From the NCBI GenBank assembly GCA_902803805.1, contig CADCRH010000060.1, forward strand, positions 1 through 45,290: 45,290 nucleotides of DNA, given 5' to 3'. A program made the translations under genes and the position numbers. This stretch comes from an uncultured Ruminococcus sp. (GTDB taxonomy: Bacteria > Bacillota > Clostridia > Oscillospirales > Acutalibacteraceae). Shown piece after piece: positions 1-8,349 of the stretch (position 1 is its first letter; each line of letters opens with the position of its first letter). The notes beneath the pieces were generated by a model. That model saw only the letters and a program-made list of their open reading frames with translations. It did not search any database and was not told the origin of the DNA.

Positions 1-103
1 GGTAATTACTCTAACACGAAAATATCATGCTTATTTTTATACAAAATATACAATTTTTTCACGTAGTTTCATGCGGCTGCCCTGATTCTTAATGATTTTA
101 CTG

Positions 104-133
104 TTGTAAAACAGTATCAATGTATGGTATAAT
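104..133 (+). promoter_or_regulatory. Sigma-A promoter of metA
   Basis: A -35 of TTGTAA (104-109) and a -10 of TATAAT (128-133) are separated by 18 bp. The -10 carries an extended TGG just upstream. It lies 44 bp before metA. The leader is short, and I see no T-box or SAM riboswitch between the promoter and the gene; bases 1-103 show no gene. Confidence 0.7.
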
Positions 134-177
134 ATTTTGATACGGAATAGAATACGGTAGTAAGGAGTGGAAAATGA

Positions 178-1107
178 ATGCCGATAAAAATACAAAGCGG
201 ACTTCCTGCGTTTAAAACACTGGAATCCGAAAATATATTCGTAATGTCAAATGAACGTGCCGAGTCGCAATGTATCAGACCGCTGAAAATTGTGATACTG
301 AATCTGATGCCGACAAAAATAGAAACCGAGACCCAGCTTCTGCGTCTGCTCGGAAATACACCGCTTCAGGTAGATGTGGAGCTTTTGCAGACGGCGACCC
401 ACGTTTCAAAAAACGTTTCACAGGAGCACCTCACGAAGTTTTATAAAACCTTTGACGAAATCAAAGACCAATTTTTTGACGGAATGATCATCACAGGAGC
501 ACCTGTTGAAAAACTTCCGTTTGAGGAGGTTGACTACTGGGAAGAACTGCGCGAAATTATGGATTGGTCTGTCAGCAACGTTTACAGCACAATGCATATC
601 TGCTGGGGAGCACAGGCGGCAATGTACCATCATTACGGCATACCGAAATACGAACTTCCCGAAAAACTGTCGGGTATCTATGTTCATAGAGTGATGAATA
701 TATTTCACCCTTTAATGCGCGGTTTTGATGATAAAATATTACTGCCGCACTCACGCTACACAGGGATCCACCGTGCGGAGATACGTAAACACAACGAACT
801 TGAAATTCTTGCGTCTTCCAACCTTGCAGGAGTTGCGATAGTGGCAAATAAAAACGGCAGACAGTTTTTTGTATTCGGTCACGCCGAATATGACCGCACC
901 ACTTTGGCAAATGAATATTTTCGCGACTGCAAAAAGGGAATACGTCCGAATCTGCCGTACAATTATTTTCCCGGTAATGACCCATCCGCGTTTCCATCGC
1001 TGACGTGGCGGAGCTATGCAACGATTCTTTACTCAAACTGGCTTAACTACTATGTTTATCAGCAAACCCCGTATGACCTTAACGATATGAAAAATTCAAC
1101 ATTTTAA
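178..1107 (+). CDS. metA: Homoserine O-acyltransferase, predicted acetyl-CoA specific
   Basis: This enzyme acylates homoserine in the first committed step of methionine synthesis in the cytoplasm. The 309-residue length and the start [11 protein letters not shown] fit the MetA family. The catalytic residues are visible: Cys142 in the HICWGAQAA motif, with His235 and Glu237 in FGHAEYD. Residue 111 is Glu (GAPVE). In characterised MetA proteins Glu at this position favours acetyl-CoA and Gly favours succinyl-CoA, so an acetyltransferase is predicted despite the common 'succinyltransferase' label. The ATG at 178 has AAGGAG at 162-167; an ATG at 174 is out of frame. The gene has its own extended -10 promoter, and no other methionine gene is nearby. 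Confidence 0.95.
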   Translation: MPIKIQSGLPAFKTLESENIFVMSNERAESQCIRPLKIVILNLMPTKIETETQLLRLLGNTPLQVDVELLQTATHVSKNVSQEHLTKFYKTFDEIKDQFFDGMIITGAPVEKLPFEEVDYWEELREIMDWSVSNVYSTMHICWGAQAAMYHHYGIPKYELPEKLSGIYVHRVMNIFHPLMRGFDDKILLPHSRYTGIHRAEIRKHNELEILASSNLAGVAIVANKNGRQFFVFGHAEYDRTTLANEYFRDCKKGIRPNLPYNYFPGNDPSAFPSLTWRSYATILYSNWLNYYVYQQTPYDLNDMKNSTF

Positions 1108-1199
1108 TAAATTTTAGTAAAGTGATGAAGTGAAAATTTTCTTTGACGTTTAAACCGCTTTTTGTCGGGAATACTAACTGATGAAAGGAGCGATTTATC

Positions 1200-1391
1200 G
1201 TGAAAAAAAGAAAGGCAGCAGGTCATAACGCAAGAGAATTTTATCAGTCGGACGGTTCTCATACCGATGACAATGATCCGTACTATGCCGATGATTACAC
1301 CGATTTTCTCTCAAACGGTATGGCGGACAACGAAAAAGTAGAAGCCGAAGAATATTACGAAGACTATCTTTCCGACATCCCGAAAGCTTGA
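1200..1391 (+). CDS. Small acidic hypothetical protein
   Basis: This is a 63-residue ORF with a GTG start and a strong AAAGGAG (1184-1190) nine bases upstream, which is the main reason to accept it. After a basic N-terminus (MKKRKAAGH) the protein is rich in Asp, Glu and Tyr (DDNDPYYADDY, EAEEYYEDYL). It has no signal peptide, membrane segment or Cys pair. It follows metA by 92 bp with no clear terminator between them, so it may be co-transcribed. I do not recognise the family. A dispersed repeat begins two bases after its stop. Confidence 0.6.
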   Translation: MKKRKAAGHNAREFYQSDGSHTDDNDPYYADDYTDFLSNGMADNEKVEAEEYYEDYLSDIPKA

Positions 1392-1392
1392 T

Positions 1393-1464
1393 TTAATTCA
1401 TAATGCATAATGCATAATTCATCATTGCCCTGCGGGGGAGAGGGAGAAGTTATGCAGACGGAAG
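1393..1464 (+). repeat. Dispersed AT-rich intergenic repeat, copy A
   Basis: The core at 1393-1438 reads TTAATTCATAATGCATAAT and continues to CCCTGCGGGG. A second block shared with other copies, TTATGCAGACGGAAG, is at 1450-1464. The copy starts two bases after a stop codon and lies before a terminator, so it is probably transcribed as 3' UTR. Confidence 0.85.
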
Positions 1465-1491
1465 TATGATGAATTTTTATTGAATAATGTA

Positions 1492-1538
1492 CAAAGCCAT
1501 TCAATGATCGTCAAATTCATTGAATGGCTTTGTTTTTT
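1492..1538. terminator. Bidirectional intrinsic terminator between convergent genes
   Basis: A perfect 16-bp stem is formed by CAAAGCCATTCAATGA (1492-1507) and its complement (1517-1532), with a 9-nt loop. TTTTTT follows on the plus strand. It ends the metA-side transcript and, reading the other way, lies just past the amylase stop. Confidence 0.9.
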
Positions 1539-1542
1539 GATT

Positions 1543-3492
1543 TTATGATTCTTCTTGCTGTTCTTCGTTAACAGACATTTCGTCTGTTTCTGTTTGTTCT
1601 TCCACAACGAGTTCCGGTTTTTCGGGAGTTTTGATTTTGACAAAGGCGCAGCTGTCGCGGGGGATGGTGAGTTCATCTTCTTCAAGAACCGTACCCATAA
1701 AAGTTTCACCGCCGATAAATTCTTCGGGAACCTTGAATTTGATCGGATGATCCGCCGCATTGAATACGCAAAGAAGCATATCATTTCCGTCCTCACGAAT
1801 ATATCCCATTGTACGGCCTGTTGAGCCGAATTCGCGAAGGTCGCCGTCAATCAGACAGGAACATTGACCGCGCATTTTACCGAGTTCCTGATACCATTTG
1901 AGCAAATCTTTATCCTCGTTGCCCCAAGGATAGGTAGCACGGTTGAACGGGTCTTTGTAACCCTCGACGCCTGCTTCGTCACCGTAATAAATACACGGTA
2001 CGCCGGGGAGTGTATAGAGAATACCGCTGGCAATGCGCATTCTGCGAAGTCCGTATTCGCGCTGTTCCGGTGAAAGCTTTGTCGCTGCCTGCCATTCACG
2101 TCCTCTGCCGTTCTGCCGTTCACCGGCAAGCAGCGTGATGACACGCTCTGTATCGTGTGTGCCGAGAAGATTCATCAAAGAGCGGATAACGGGACGAGGA
2201 TAGTTTTCAAGAACATTGAGAACAATTTCGATCATATCCCTGCCGTCGCCGCAGTCAAGAAATCCGAGTATCGCATCTCTGAAAGGATAATTCATTACGC
2301 TGTCAAGTTCTTTTCCATAAAGGAAGCGTCTGCGTGAACCATAGCTTTCTTTATTGGATGCGTCCTCCCAGACCTCACCGAGAAGAAGTGCGTCGCTGTT
2401 TTCGGATTTGACCGCTTCACGGATATGCTCTATAAATTCATCGGGAAGTTCATCAGCAACATCCAGACGCCAGCCGCTGTTTCCGTTTTGGATCCATTTG
2501 CGGATAATGCCGTTTTCGCCGTTGATATATTCGTTGAACGAGCTGGAAAGTTCTTCTACTTCGGGAAGTGTGTTGAAGCCCCACCACGAATTGTAGATAT
2601 TGGGCCATTCAATAAATTTATACCAAGTATAGTACGGTGATTCGGTTGAATTATACGCGCCGTTTTCGGGATAGCGTTTTTCACGGTTGAAATATTTGCT
2701 GTCGCTGCCCGTGTGACTGAATACACCGTCATTGATCACGCGCATACCGAGTTTTTTGGCTTCACTGCAAAGAGTTTTGAAGTCCTCTTCCGTTCCGAGA
2801 ATGGGGTCGATTTTTTCATAATCGCCTGTGTCGTACCGATGATTGGAATAAGCTTCAAATATGGGATTAAGGTAAATACACGTTACACCCAGATCTTTAA
2901 GATAAGGAAGTTTCATTGTAATACCTTTGAGGTCGCCCTGAAAGAAATCGGAATTGGTGATCATACCGTGTTCATTCGGCCGCCAGTCGGGAATAACGTT
3001 CCAATCGGTCTGAATCTTTTTGTCGGGATACACGCCCTCTTTTTTCTCGCCCGAAAAATAAAATCTGTCGGGAAAAATCTGATACATAATTCCGCCGGGA
3101 AGCCACGAAGGTGTTTCAAAATCCTTATCATAGCACAAAAGCTGGAAGCGTGGGTCGTGGTCGGTTGTTGAAAGATAACCTTCGCCGCCATAGCCTTTCA
3201 TAATGTATCTTCTGCCATAGCAGGTATCCAGTCCGAAATGATACCAGTAAAGACCGATCCTGTCTATATCGGCATCGCATTCCCACTGTTCAAAATCATC
3301 GCCTACCATACCTGCCCAAAACATACTGTAAACGCTTGTGTCGCCATATCGGTCGTCTTTTACGGCGAGTATCGCATTGGAACATTTAAGGCTGCGAGGC
3401 AGTACGATTCTGAAATGTATTTTTGTTCCGAAAGGCACAGCCCCGGTCGGATGGCGGTATTCTGTTTCACGAGAATTAAAAAGTTTCATCAT
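1543..3492 (-). CDS. Intracellular GH13 alpha-amylase/neopullulanase-type glycosidase
   Basis: This 649-residue glycoside hydrolase should act on alpha-1,4 (possibly alpha-1,6) glucans or maltodextrins. An N-terminal beta domain of about 130 residues precedes the TIM barrel, which starts at GGIMYQIFPDRF (about 133). The four GH13 regions are present: DGVFSHTG (255-262), GWRLDVADE with nucleophile Asp344, GEVW with acid/base Glu373, and GTHDTE with Asp447. There is no signal peptide, so it should be cytoplasmic and work on imported oligosaccharides. The last 30 residues are a Glu-rich tail (EEQTETDE, NEEQQEES) outside the fold, of unknown role. A -10/-35 pair identical to consensus lies upstream, so strong expression is expected. 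Exact specificity cannot be read from sequence alone. Confidence 0.93.
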   Translation of the reverse strand: MMKLFNSRETEYRHPTGAVPFGTKIHFRIVLPRSLKCSNAILAVKDDRYGDTSVYSMFWAGMVGDDFEQWECDADIDRIGLYWYHFGLDTCYGRRYIMKGYGGEGYLSTTDHDPRFQLLCYDKDFETPSWLPGGIMYQIFPDRFYFSGEKKEGVYPDKKIQTDWNVIPDWRPNEHGMITNSDFFQGDLKGITMKLPYLKDLGVTCIYLNPIFEAYSNHRYDTGDYEKIDPILGTEEDFKTLCSEAKKLGMRVINDGVFSHTGSDSKYFNREKRYPENGAYNSTESPYYTWYKFIEWPNIYNSWWGFNTLPEVEELSSSFNEYINGENGIIRKWIQNGNSGWRLDVADELPDEFIEHIREAVKSENSDALLLGEVWEDASNKESYGSRRRFLYGKELDSVMNYPFRDAILGFLDCGDGRDMIEIVLNVLENYPRPVIRSLMNLLGTHDTERVITLLAGERQNGRGREWQAATKLSPEQREYGLRRMRIASGILYTLPGVPCIYYGDEAGVEGYKDPFNRATYPWGNEDKDLLKWYQELGKMRGQCSCLIDGDLREFGSTGRTMGYIREDGNDMLLCVFNAADHPIKFKVPEEFIGGETFMGTVLEEDELTIPRDSCAFVKIKTPEKPELVVEEQTETDEMSVNEEQQEES

Positions 3493-3557
3493 TAATAAAC
3501 CCCTTAAAAATCTTTGCTGAAAAAATTTTGTTTAAAATATTTAAAAAATACAAGATA

Positions 3558-3586
3558 ATTATAGTATTTTTCTTGCTAAGTGTCAA
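3558..3586 (-). promoter_or_regulatory. Consensus sigma-A promoter of the amylase gene
   Basis: On the minus strand TTGACA (3586-3581) and TATAAT (3563-3558) are separated by exactly 17 bp. Both hexamers match consensus perfectly. It lies about 65 bp upstream of the amylase ATG. Confidence 0.9.
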
Positions 3587-3638
3587 GAATTAATTCATTT
3601 TATCAGGTGATAAAAAATTGATTGGAAATGATTTTTAA

Positions 3639-4886
3639 TTAAGTCCCGTATTCTTCTACCATATACCAGAGAGATTCTTCCACAATTGCCTCTGCGCGAA
3701 TTCCCTCGGAAGTATATTCCTCGGACTGTAATGCTCCTGCTTTTCTTAAAACCGAAAGAACCGATGCTTTGTCAAAGGGAATCAGCAGCGAGTATTTGCG
3801 CAGTCTTACGGGAAGATTGATTTCTATTGCACGAAGCAGATCATCAATTCCGACGGAATTTTTGGCACTGATACGAACACTGTCCCTGCCGCCGGGAAGG
3901 TCATACGGATTGCCAACAAGGTCACATTTGTTGAAAACATTGATGATCGGTGTATCTGTACAGCCCAGCTCGTTCAGAAGATTGTTGGTAACTTCAAGAT
4001 GAAGTTGATATTCTTCGCTTGAAGCGTCACAGACATTCAAAATAATATCTGCGAGAGCTGCTTCTTCAAGCGTGGATTTAAACGCTTCCACCAGATGATG
4101 GGGAAGCCGGCGCACAAGACCGACAGTATCGATCATCATTACCGAAACGCCGTTCGGAAGTTTTAACGCTCTGGAAGTCGGGTCAAGTGTTGCAAAAAGC
4201 TTATTTTCCGACAGAACACCTGCCTGAGTGAGTGTGTTCATTAAAGTTGATTTGCCCGCATTGGTGTAGCCAACGATAGCAACGGTAATAATTCCGTCTT
4301 TTTTTCTGCGCGAACGAAGCTGTTCGCGGCGGCTCGTCATATGAGCAAGCTCATTTTTAAGATATTCTATTTTTCGGCGAATGTGACGCTTATCGGTTTC
4401 CAATTTTGTTTCGCCGGGACCTCTTGTGCCAACACCGCCGCCAAGTCTGGACATTTCCTTACCCTTGCCCGATAATCGCGGCATCAGATATTTCAGCTGC
4501 GCCAACTCTACCTGAAGCTTACCTTCATTCGACCTCGCTCTGATAGCGAAGATGTCAAGAATCAGTATGGTACGGTCAATGGTACGGACGTTGGTTTCCG
4601 CTTCGATATTTCTTATTTGTGTGGGTGTCAGTTCTGTGTCGAATACAATAAAATCGATTTCGTTTGTCTGACAGAATTGCGTTATCTCTTGAAGCCTTCC
4701 CGAACCGATACACGTTGCGCCGTCGGGCTTGTCGCGCTTTTGCATTATGGAAGCAACCGGCTCCGCTCCGGCGCTTTCAACCAATTCATAAAGTTCATTC
4801 ATTGAACCCTCGGCATCATAGTCGCCTGTATCGATTCCCACAAGTAATGCTCTTGTTGTTTTTTCTGTATTGTCATACATTTCCAT
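3639..4886 (-). CDS. hflX: Ribosome-associated GTPase HflX
   Basis: HflX is a cytoplasmic GTPase/ATPase that binds the large ribosomal subunit and rescues or splits stalled ribosomes. The 415 residues carry the HflX N-domain with the glycine-rich signature GGGVGTRGPGETKLE (149-163), a basic coiled linker (about 165-197), and a G domain with G1 GYTNAGKST (206-214), G3 DTVGL (253-257) and G4 NKCD (319-322). The C-terminal region (from about 360) is short. The start ATG at 4886 follows TAAAGGAGAC; a second in-frame Met two codons later is possible. It is monocistronic, with its own extended -10 promoter, and is divergent from nadB. Confidence 0.95.
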   Translation of the reverse strand: MEMYDNTEKTTRALLVGIDTGDYDAEGSMNELYELVESAGAEPVASIMQKRDKPDGATCIGSGRLQEITQFCQTNEIDFIVFDTELTPTQIRNIEAETNVRTIDRTILILDIFAIRARSNEGKLQVELAQLKYLMPRLSGKGKEMSRLGGGVGTRGPGETKLETDKRHIRRKIEYLKNELAHMTSRREQLRSRRKKDGIITVAIVGYTNAGKSTLMNTLTQAGVLSENKLFATLDPTSRALKLPNGVSVMMIDTVGLVRRLPHHLVEAFKSTLEEAALADIILNVCDASSEEYQLHLEVTNNLLNELGCTDTPIINVFNKCDLVGNPYDLPGGRDSVRISAKNSVGIDDLLRAIEINLPVRLRKYSLLIPFDKASVLSVLRKAGALQSEEYTSEGIRAEAIVEESLWYMVEEYGT

Positions 4887-4946
4887 AGAAACACATTGTC
4901 TCCTTTATGATTTGAATTGATTTCCTTTTGGGTCATTCTTTCTTTC

Positions 4947-4975
4947 ATCATATCATAAATTGAAATGATTTTAAA
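4947..4975 (-). promoter_or_regulatory. Promoter of hflX
   Basis: On the minus strand TTTAAA (4975-4970), a 17-bp spacer and TATGAT (4952-4947) are preceded by the extended -10 element TGA. The -35 is weak. The rest of the 271-bp gap to nadB is AT-rich and holds only the divergent nadB promoter. Confidence 0.6.
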
Positions 4976-5060
4976 GAAGTTTGTTGTAATATTTAATATA
5001 AAATTAAAGGGAAATCTGTTATTTTTTTAAGTCTGTGCTTTTTTTTGTAGAGATAAAGTA

Positions 5061-5089
5061 TTTAAAAACAATTTTATGTGTGTTATAAT
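5061..5089 (+). promoter_or_regulatory. Promoter of nadBC
   Basis: A weak -35 (TTTAAA, 5061-5066), a 17-bp spacer and TATAAT (5084-5089) with an extended TGT lie 68 bp before nadB. I see no convincing NAD-repressor operator beside it. Confidence 0.6.
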
Positions 5090-5157
5090 AAAATAAGTAT
5101 ATGAATTTTTTGGGTTCATAGATGGAATTAATTTTTAGATAAAAAGAGGTTATTTTT

Positions 5158-6630
5158 ATGAATAGGGAATACGATGTCCTGATTGTCGGCGCAGGCGCGG
5201 CAGGTTTATATGCGGCTTTACAGTTTCCTGAGAATGTCCGGGTTCTTCTTCTGTCGAAAAGAGAACTGACTCTTTCCAACAGTTCGCTGGCACAGGGCGG
5301 CGTTGCAGCGGTTTTGGATAGGGACAACGATAATTTTAAGCTCCATATTGCCGATACGCTGATTGCCGGTAAATATAAAAACGACCTGAACGCCATTAAA
5401 ATTCTCGTTGAAGAAGGTCCGAAAGACGTTCTGAAACTGAAAGAAATGGGCGTTGCATTTGACCTTGATAAAGATGGTCACTTGATGATGACGTTGGAAG
5501 CAGGACATTCCAGACACAGAATCGTTCATCATAAGGATTCTACGGGACGTGCGATTGTCGATACCCTGATCGAACAGGTAAAAACTCACAAAAATGTTGA
5601 AATTCTGGATAATACGCTTCTCTATAAGCTTGAAAATAATGGCCGCGGATTTGATGCAGGAATGATATTGCCAAACGGTTCCTCGGACGTTGTTTCTGCT
5701 CATTACTGTATTCTTGCATCGGGGGGTATCGGCAGAGTGTACCAATATACAACCAACTCCGCCATCGCAACGGGCGACGGCATTACGCTGGCTCATATGC
5801 TCGGTGCCAAAATTAAGCATTTAAGCTGGATTCAGTTTCATCCTACGGCATTTGCCGCCGAAAATGACCGTGAACGCTTTTTGATTAGCGAAGCAGTCCG
5901 CGGAGAGGGTGCTGTTCTTCTGAACTGTGACGGCGAACGCTTTGCATCGAAATATGACGAACGCGGTGAACTGGCTCCGCGTGATGTTGTTTCCAATGCC
6001 ATTATGCTTGAATCACGTGCAAAGGGCAATGAAAAATTCTATCTTGACATTACCCATAAAGACCCCGAATTTGTAAAAAATCGCTTCCCGATGATTTACG
6101 AAAAATGCCTTGAGGAAAATATCGACATCACAAAACAGTGGATTCCCGTTTTTCCGTGCCAGCATTATTTAATGGGTGGTATTGATGTAGATATTTATGC
6201 ACGAACCAGTGTCAGCAGACTTTATGCGGCAGGCGAATGTTCGCATACAGGTGTTCACGGTGCAAACCGTCTTGCAAGTAATTCCCTCCTGGAAGCGCTT
6301 GTATTTTCGCGCAGAGCCGCCAATGATATAACGGAAAAGCTGAAAACGGAAAATAATGCTCCGTTTGAAACAGAACCCGAAAAAGACGATTTGAGCGGCA
6401 GCAAAATGCCGCACGGTTTCCGTACCGAGATCCGTAAAATCGTTCAGGACTGTCATTTTGTCATTCCGAAGCCCGAAAATGTTGCCGCAGGCTTAAAGCG
6501 CACAAATGAAATTCTTGACAACATCGTGAATGGCGGTTATGAGATCAATCAGGACTTTGTGGAGGCACGAAGCCTTGCAACGGTTGCGGCAATTATATTA
6601 AAGGAGGTTTCCGAAAATAATGATACTTAA
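5158..6630 (+). CDS. nadB: L-aspartate oxidase
   Basis: NadB is the FAD enzyme that oxidises L-aspartate to iminoaspartate in de novo NAD synthesis. Its motifs run in order: dinucleotide fold GAGAAGLYAA near residue 11, SLAQGGVAAV, HHKDSTGRAIVDTL, ASGGIGRVY, WIQFHPTAF, SEAVRGEGA with the active-site Arg region, ELAPRDVVSNAI, and the C-terminal FAD loop GECSHTGVHGANRLASNSLL. At 490 residues it is shorter than the roughly 540 of E. coli NadB; the helical C-terminal domain is reduced, as in many Firmicutes. Its 3' end overlaps nadC by 11 bases, implying translational coupling. nadA, the usual third gene, is absent here. An anaerobe would need fumarate or another acceptor instead of O2. Confidence 0.96.
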   Translation: MNREYDVLIVGAGAAGLYAALQFPENVRVLLLSKRELTLSNSSLAQGGVAAVLDRDNDNFKLHIADTLIAGKYKNDLNAIKILVEEGPKDVLKLKEMGVAFDLDKDGHLMMTLEAGHSRHRIVHHKDSTGRAIVDTLIEQVKTHKNVEILDNTLLYKLENNGRGFDAGMILPNGSSDVVSAHYCILASGGIGRVYQYTTNSAIATGDGITLAHMLGAKIKHLSWIQFHPTAFAAENDRERFLISEAVRGEGAVLLNCDGERFASKYDERGELAPRDVVSNAIMLESRAKGNEKFYLDITHKDPEFVKNRFPMIYEKCLEENIDITKQWIPVFPCQHYLMGGIDVDIYARTSVSRLYAAGECSHTGVHGANRLASNSLLEALVFSRRAANDITEKLKTENNAPFETEPEKDDLSGSKMPHGFRTEIRKIVQDCHFVIPKPENVAAGLKRTNEILDNIVNGGYEINQDFVEARSLATVAAIILKEVSENNDT

Positions 6631-7456
6631 TCAAATATATGTTGACAACATCATAAAAACAGCACTTCTCGAAGATATTAATTATTGTGATGTAACGACC
6701 GATTATCTGATCCCGTCCGACCAGATCGGTGACGGAAAGTTGGTTTCAAAGGCAGACGGCATTGTTTGCGGTGTTGAGGTTGCCGCAAGAGTATTTGAGA
6801 TCATTGACAATACAATACAAATCGAGATATTGAAAAACGACGGCGAACCCGTACATAAAGGCGACGAAATAATGCGTATGCACGGAAAAACGACTACCTT
6901 GTTAAAGGGCGAGCGTACAGCACTGAACCTGATACAGCATATGAGCGGAATCGCTACAATATCTAATCGCTACACCAAAATCGTTGAAGGTACCAATGCA
7001 TCGATTGCCGATACAAGAAAAACACTTCCGGGATTAAGACCGTTACAGAAATATGCCGTGATGACGGGCGGCGCGAAAAACCACCGCTATAACCTTTCCG
7101 ACGCAGCAATGCTCAAAGATAACCACATTGACGCCGCAGGCGGCATTACACAGGCTATCACAAAACTCCGTACCAAAATCGGACATATGACAAAAATCGA
7201 AGTGGAAACACGCGATCTTGATGAACTGCGTGAAGCTCTTGATGCAAAAGCCGACATCATAATGCTTGACAATATGTCACCCGAAACAATGAAGCAAGCC
7301 GTTGCGATCACGGCAGGACGTGCAGTACTTGAGGCGTCAGGCGGAATCACGGACGAAACCCTCCGTGCCGTCGCCGAAAGCGGTGTTGACATCATTTCTG
7401 TCGGAGCCTTGACCCATTCTGTCACCGCCTTCGACATCTCTATGTACGTGAAATAA
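6620..7456 (+). CDS. nadC: Nicotinate-nucleotide pyrophosphorylase (carboxylating)
   Basis: This quinolinate phosphoribosyltransferase converts quinolinate plus PRPP to nicotinate mononucleotide. The 278 residues match the family throughout: LLKGERTALNLIQHMSGIAT, DTRKTLPGLRPLQKYAV, the GGAKNHRYNLSDAAMLKDNH active-site stretch, EVETRDLDEL, IMLDNMSPE and LEASGGI. AAGGAGG (6601-6607) sits inside the nadB end, and the ATG at 6620 overlaps nadB. The TAA stop (7454-7456) is also the first triplet of a dispersed repeat. Confidence 0.96.
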   Translation: MILNQIYVDNIIKTALLEDINYCDVTTDYLIPSDQIGDGKLVSKADGIVCGVEVAARVFEIIDNTIQIEILKNDGEPVHKGDEIMRMHGKTTTLLKGERTALNLIQHMSGIATISNRYTKIVEGTNASIADTRKTLPGLRPLQKYAVMTGGAKNHRYNLSDAAMLKDNHIDAAGGITQAITKLRTKIGHMTKIEVETRDLDELREALDAKADIIMLDNMSPETMKQAVAITAGRAVLEASGGITDETLRAVAESGVDIISVGALTHSVTAFDISMYVK

Positions 7457-7495
7457 TTCATAATTCATATGCATAATTCATAATTACCCTACGGG
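7454..7495 (+). repeat. Dispersed AT-rich intergenic repeat, copy B
   Basis: The copy begins TAATTCATAATTCATATGC and ends in ACCCTACGGG. Its first three bases are the nadC stop codon. It lies between that stop and the terminator at 7552-7598. Confidence 0.85.
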
Positions 7496-7551
7496 TGTGC
7501 GGAAGAGATTCGCTGACAATATCAAGCATCAATCAATTATTGATTCATTAA

Positions 7552-7598
7552 AATAAGCCAATCAATGTATCGTTTTATCATACATTGATTGGCTTATT
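7552..7598. terminator. Bidirectional intrinsic terminator after nadC
   Basis: A perfect 19-bp stem is formed by AATAAGCCAATCAATGTAT (7552-7570) and its complement (7580-7598) around a 9-nt loop. The following T-tracts are modest on both strands (CTTTATC and TTTTAATG). It overlaps the stop of the convergent small gene at 7594. Confidence 0.8.
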
Positions 7599-7830
7599 CT
7601 TTATCATCATTGTTTTTCCGCTTGTTGGTTTGATAGGTAATGCCGCAGGAGGCAAGGGCAAGCAGTAATAAAATTCCAAAATTGATATTATTTTCGTTTT
7701 CATCTTTTTCTGTATTGCTTTGCTGCGAAGATGATGAAGAATTGCTGTTGTCGTTTTCGGCAAAAACAGTATGAACCGAACCGAAAAATAATAGGATGAT
7801 TGAGATAATGACAGATAAAATTTTTTGCAT
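7594..7830 (-). CDS. Small secreted or membrane-anchored Ser-rich protein
   Basis: This 78-residue protein has a clear N-terminal signal or membrane segment (MQKILSVIISIILLFFGSV, with AFA as a possible cleavage site). A Ser/Asn/Asp/Glu-rich linker follows (SNSSSSSQQSN, about 28-45), then a second hydrophobic segment (GILLLLALASCGITY, about 52-66) and a basic tail (TNKRKNNDDKE). The layout of export signal, flexible linker, membrane anchor and positive tail suggests a small envelope protein. There is no LPXTG motif. I recognise no family. The ribosome site is weak (GAAAGAAG, rather far from the ATG). Confidence 0.5.
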   Translation of the reverse strand: MQKILSVIISIILLFFGSVHTVFAENDNSNSSSSSQQSNTEKDENENNINFGILLLLALASCGITYQTNKRKNNDDKE

Positions 7831-7894
7831 TGCAGAACCGCCGCTTCTTTCAAAATGATAAATATATTATATCATTAATGGCTGACTTCTTCAA

Positions 7895-7932
7895 TAAAAA
7901 AACAGCAGCTGTACCGAAACCGATACAGCTGC
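7895..7932 (-). terminator. Intrinsic terminator of the DUF378 gene
   Basis: On the minus strand the stem GCAGCTGTA/TACAGCTGC (7932-7924 and 7913-7905) is followed by TGTTTTTTTA. It lies ten bases past the stop. Confidence 0.85.
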
Positions 7933-7941
7933 CGAAAGGAA

Positions 7942-8166
7942 TTATGCGCTTGCGTAATCGTCGTGGAGAACGTTGTTTTCATTATCTCTGAAAAGAAGTG
8001 AAATACACCATACGGCAGCAAGTGCGACCAATGTGTAAATAATTCGGCTGACGATACCCGTCTGACCGCCGCAAATCCACGCTACGATGTCAAACTGAAA
8101 AATACCGACAGAACCCCAGTTCAGTCCTCCGATGATCAACAGAATCAAAGAAAGTTTATCAAGCAT
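7942..8166 (-). CDS. DUF378 family small membrane protein (YuzA-like)
   Basis: This 74-residue protein of the DUF378 family has two predicted membrane helices (about 4-20 and 42-60). The characteristic start LSLILLIIGGLNWGSVGIF and a mid-protein FDIVAW are present, and it ends in an acidic tail. No biochemical function is known for the family. I chose the ATG at 8166 because TTGGAGG lies just upstream of it; a TTG five codons earlier falls inside that ribosome site. It has its own terminator and no operon partner. Confidence 0.85.
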   Translation of the reverse strand: MLDKLSLILLIIGGLNWGSVGIFQFDIVAWICGGQTGIVSRIIYTLVALAAVWCISLLFRDNENNVLHDDYASA

Positions 8167-8306
8167 TGTTTTAACCTCCAAAAATTTGAGATAATAATAT
8201 TATCAACACTTATTTTTTAAATATTCAAAAACTTTGAAATTTACAAAAAATAATCAATCAAAGTTCATACCCCATTATCTTATGACAGCCAAATTTCTTA
8301 CGGACA

Positions 8307-8349
8307 CCCGCAGGGCAATTATGAATTATGCATTATGAATTATGAATTA
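8307..8349 (-). repeat. Dispersed AT-rich intergenic repeat, copy C
   Basis: The minus strand reads TAATTCATAATTCATAATGC and continues to GCCCTGCGGG. The first TAA (8349-8347) is the stop codon of the sigma-like gene, as also seen for nadC and priA. Beyond it, 8182-8306 is AT-rich. It holds a possible minus-strand GATAAT -10 for the DUF378 gene at about 8200. Confidence 0.85.

Noticed and set aside
3327..3340. TGTAAACGCTTGTG in the amylase gene, similar to a CcpA cre site
   Set aside because: It mismatches the 3' half of the cre consensus and lies about 160 bp inside the coding region, so chance is likely.
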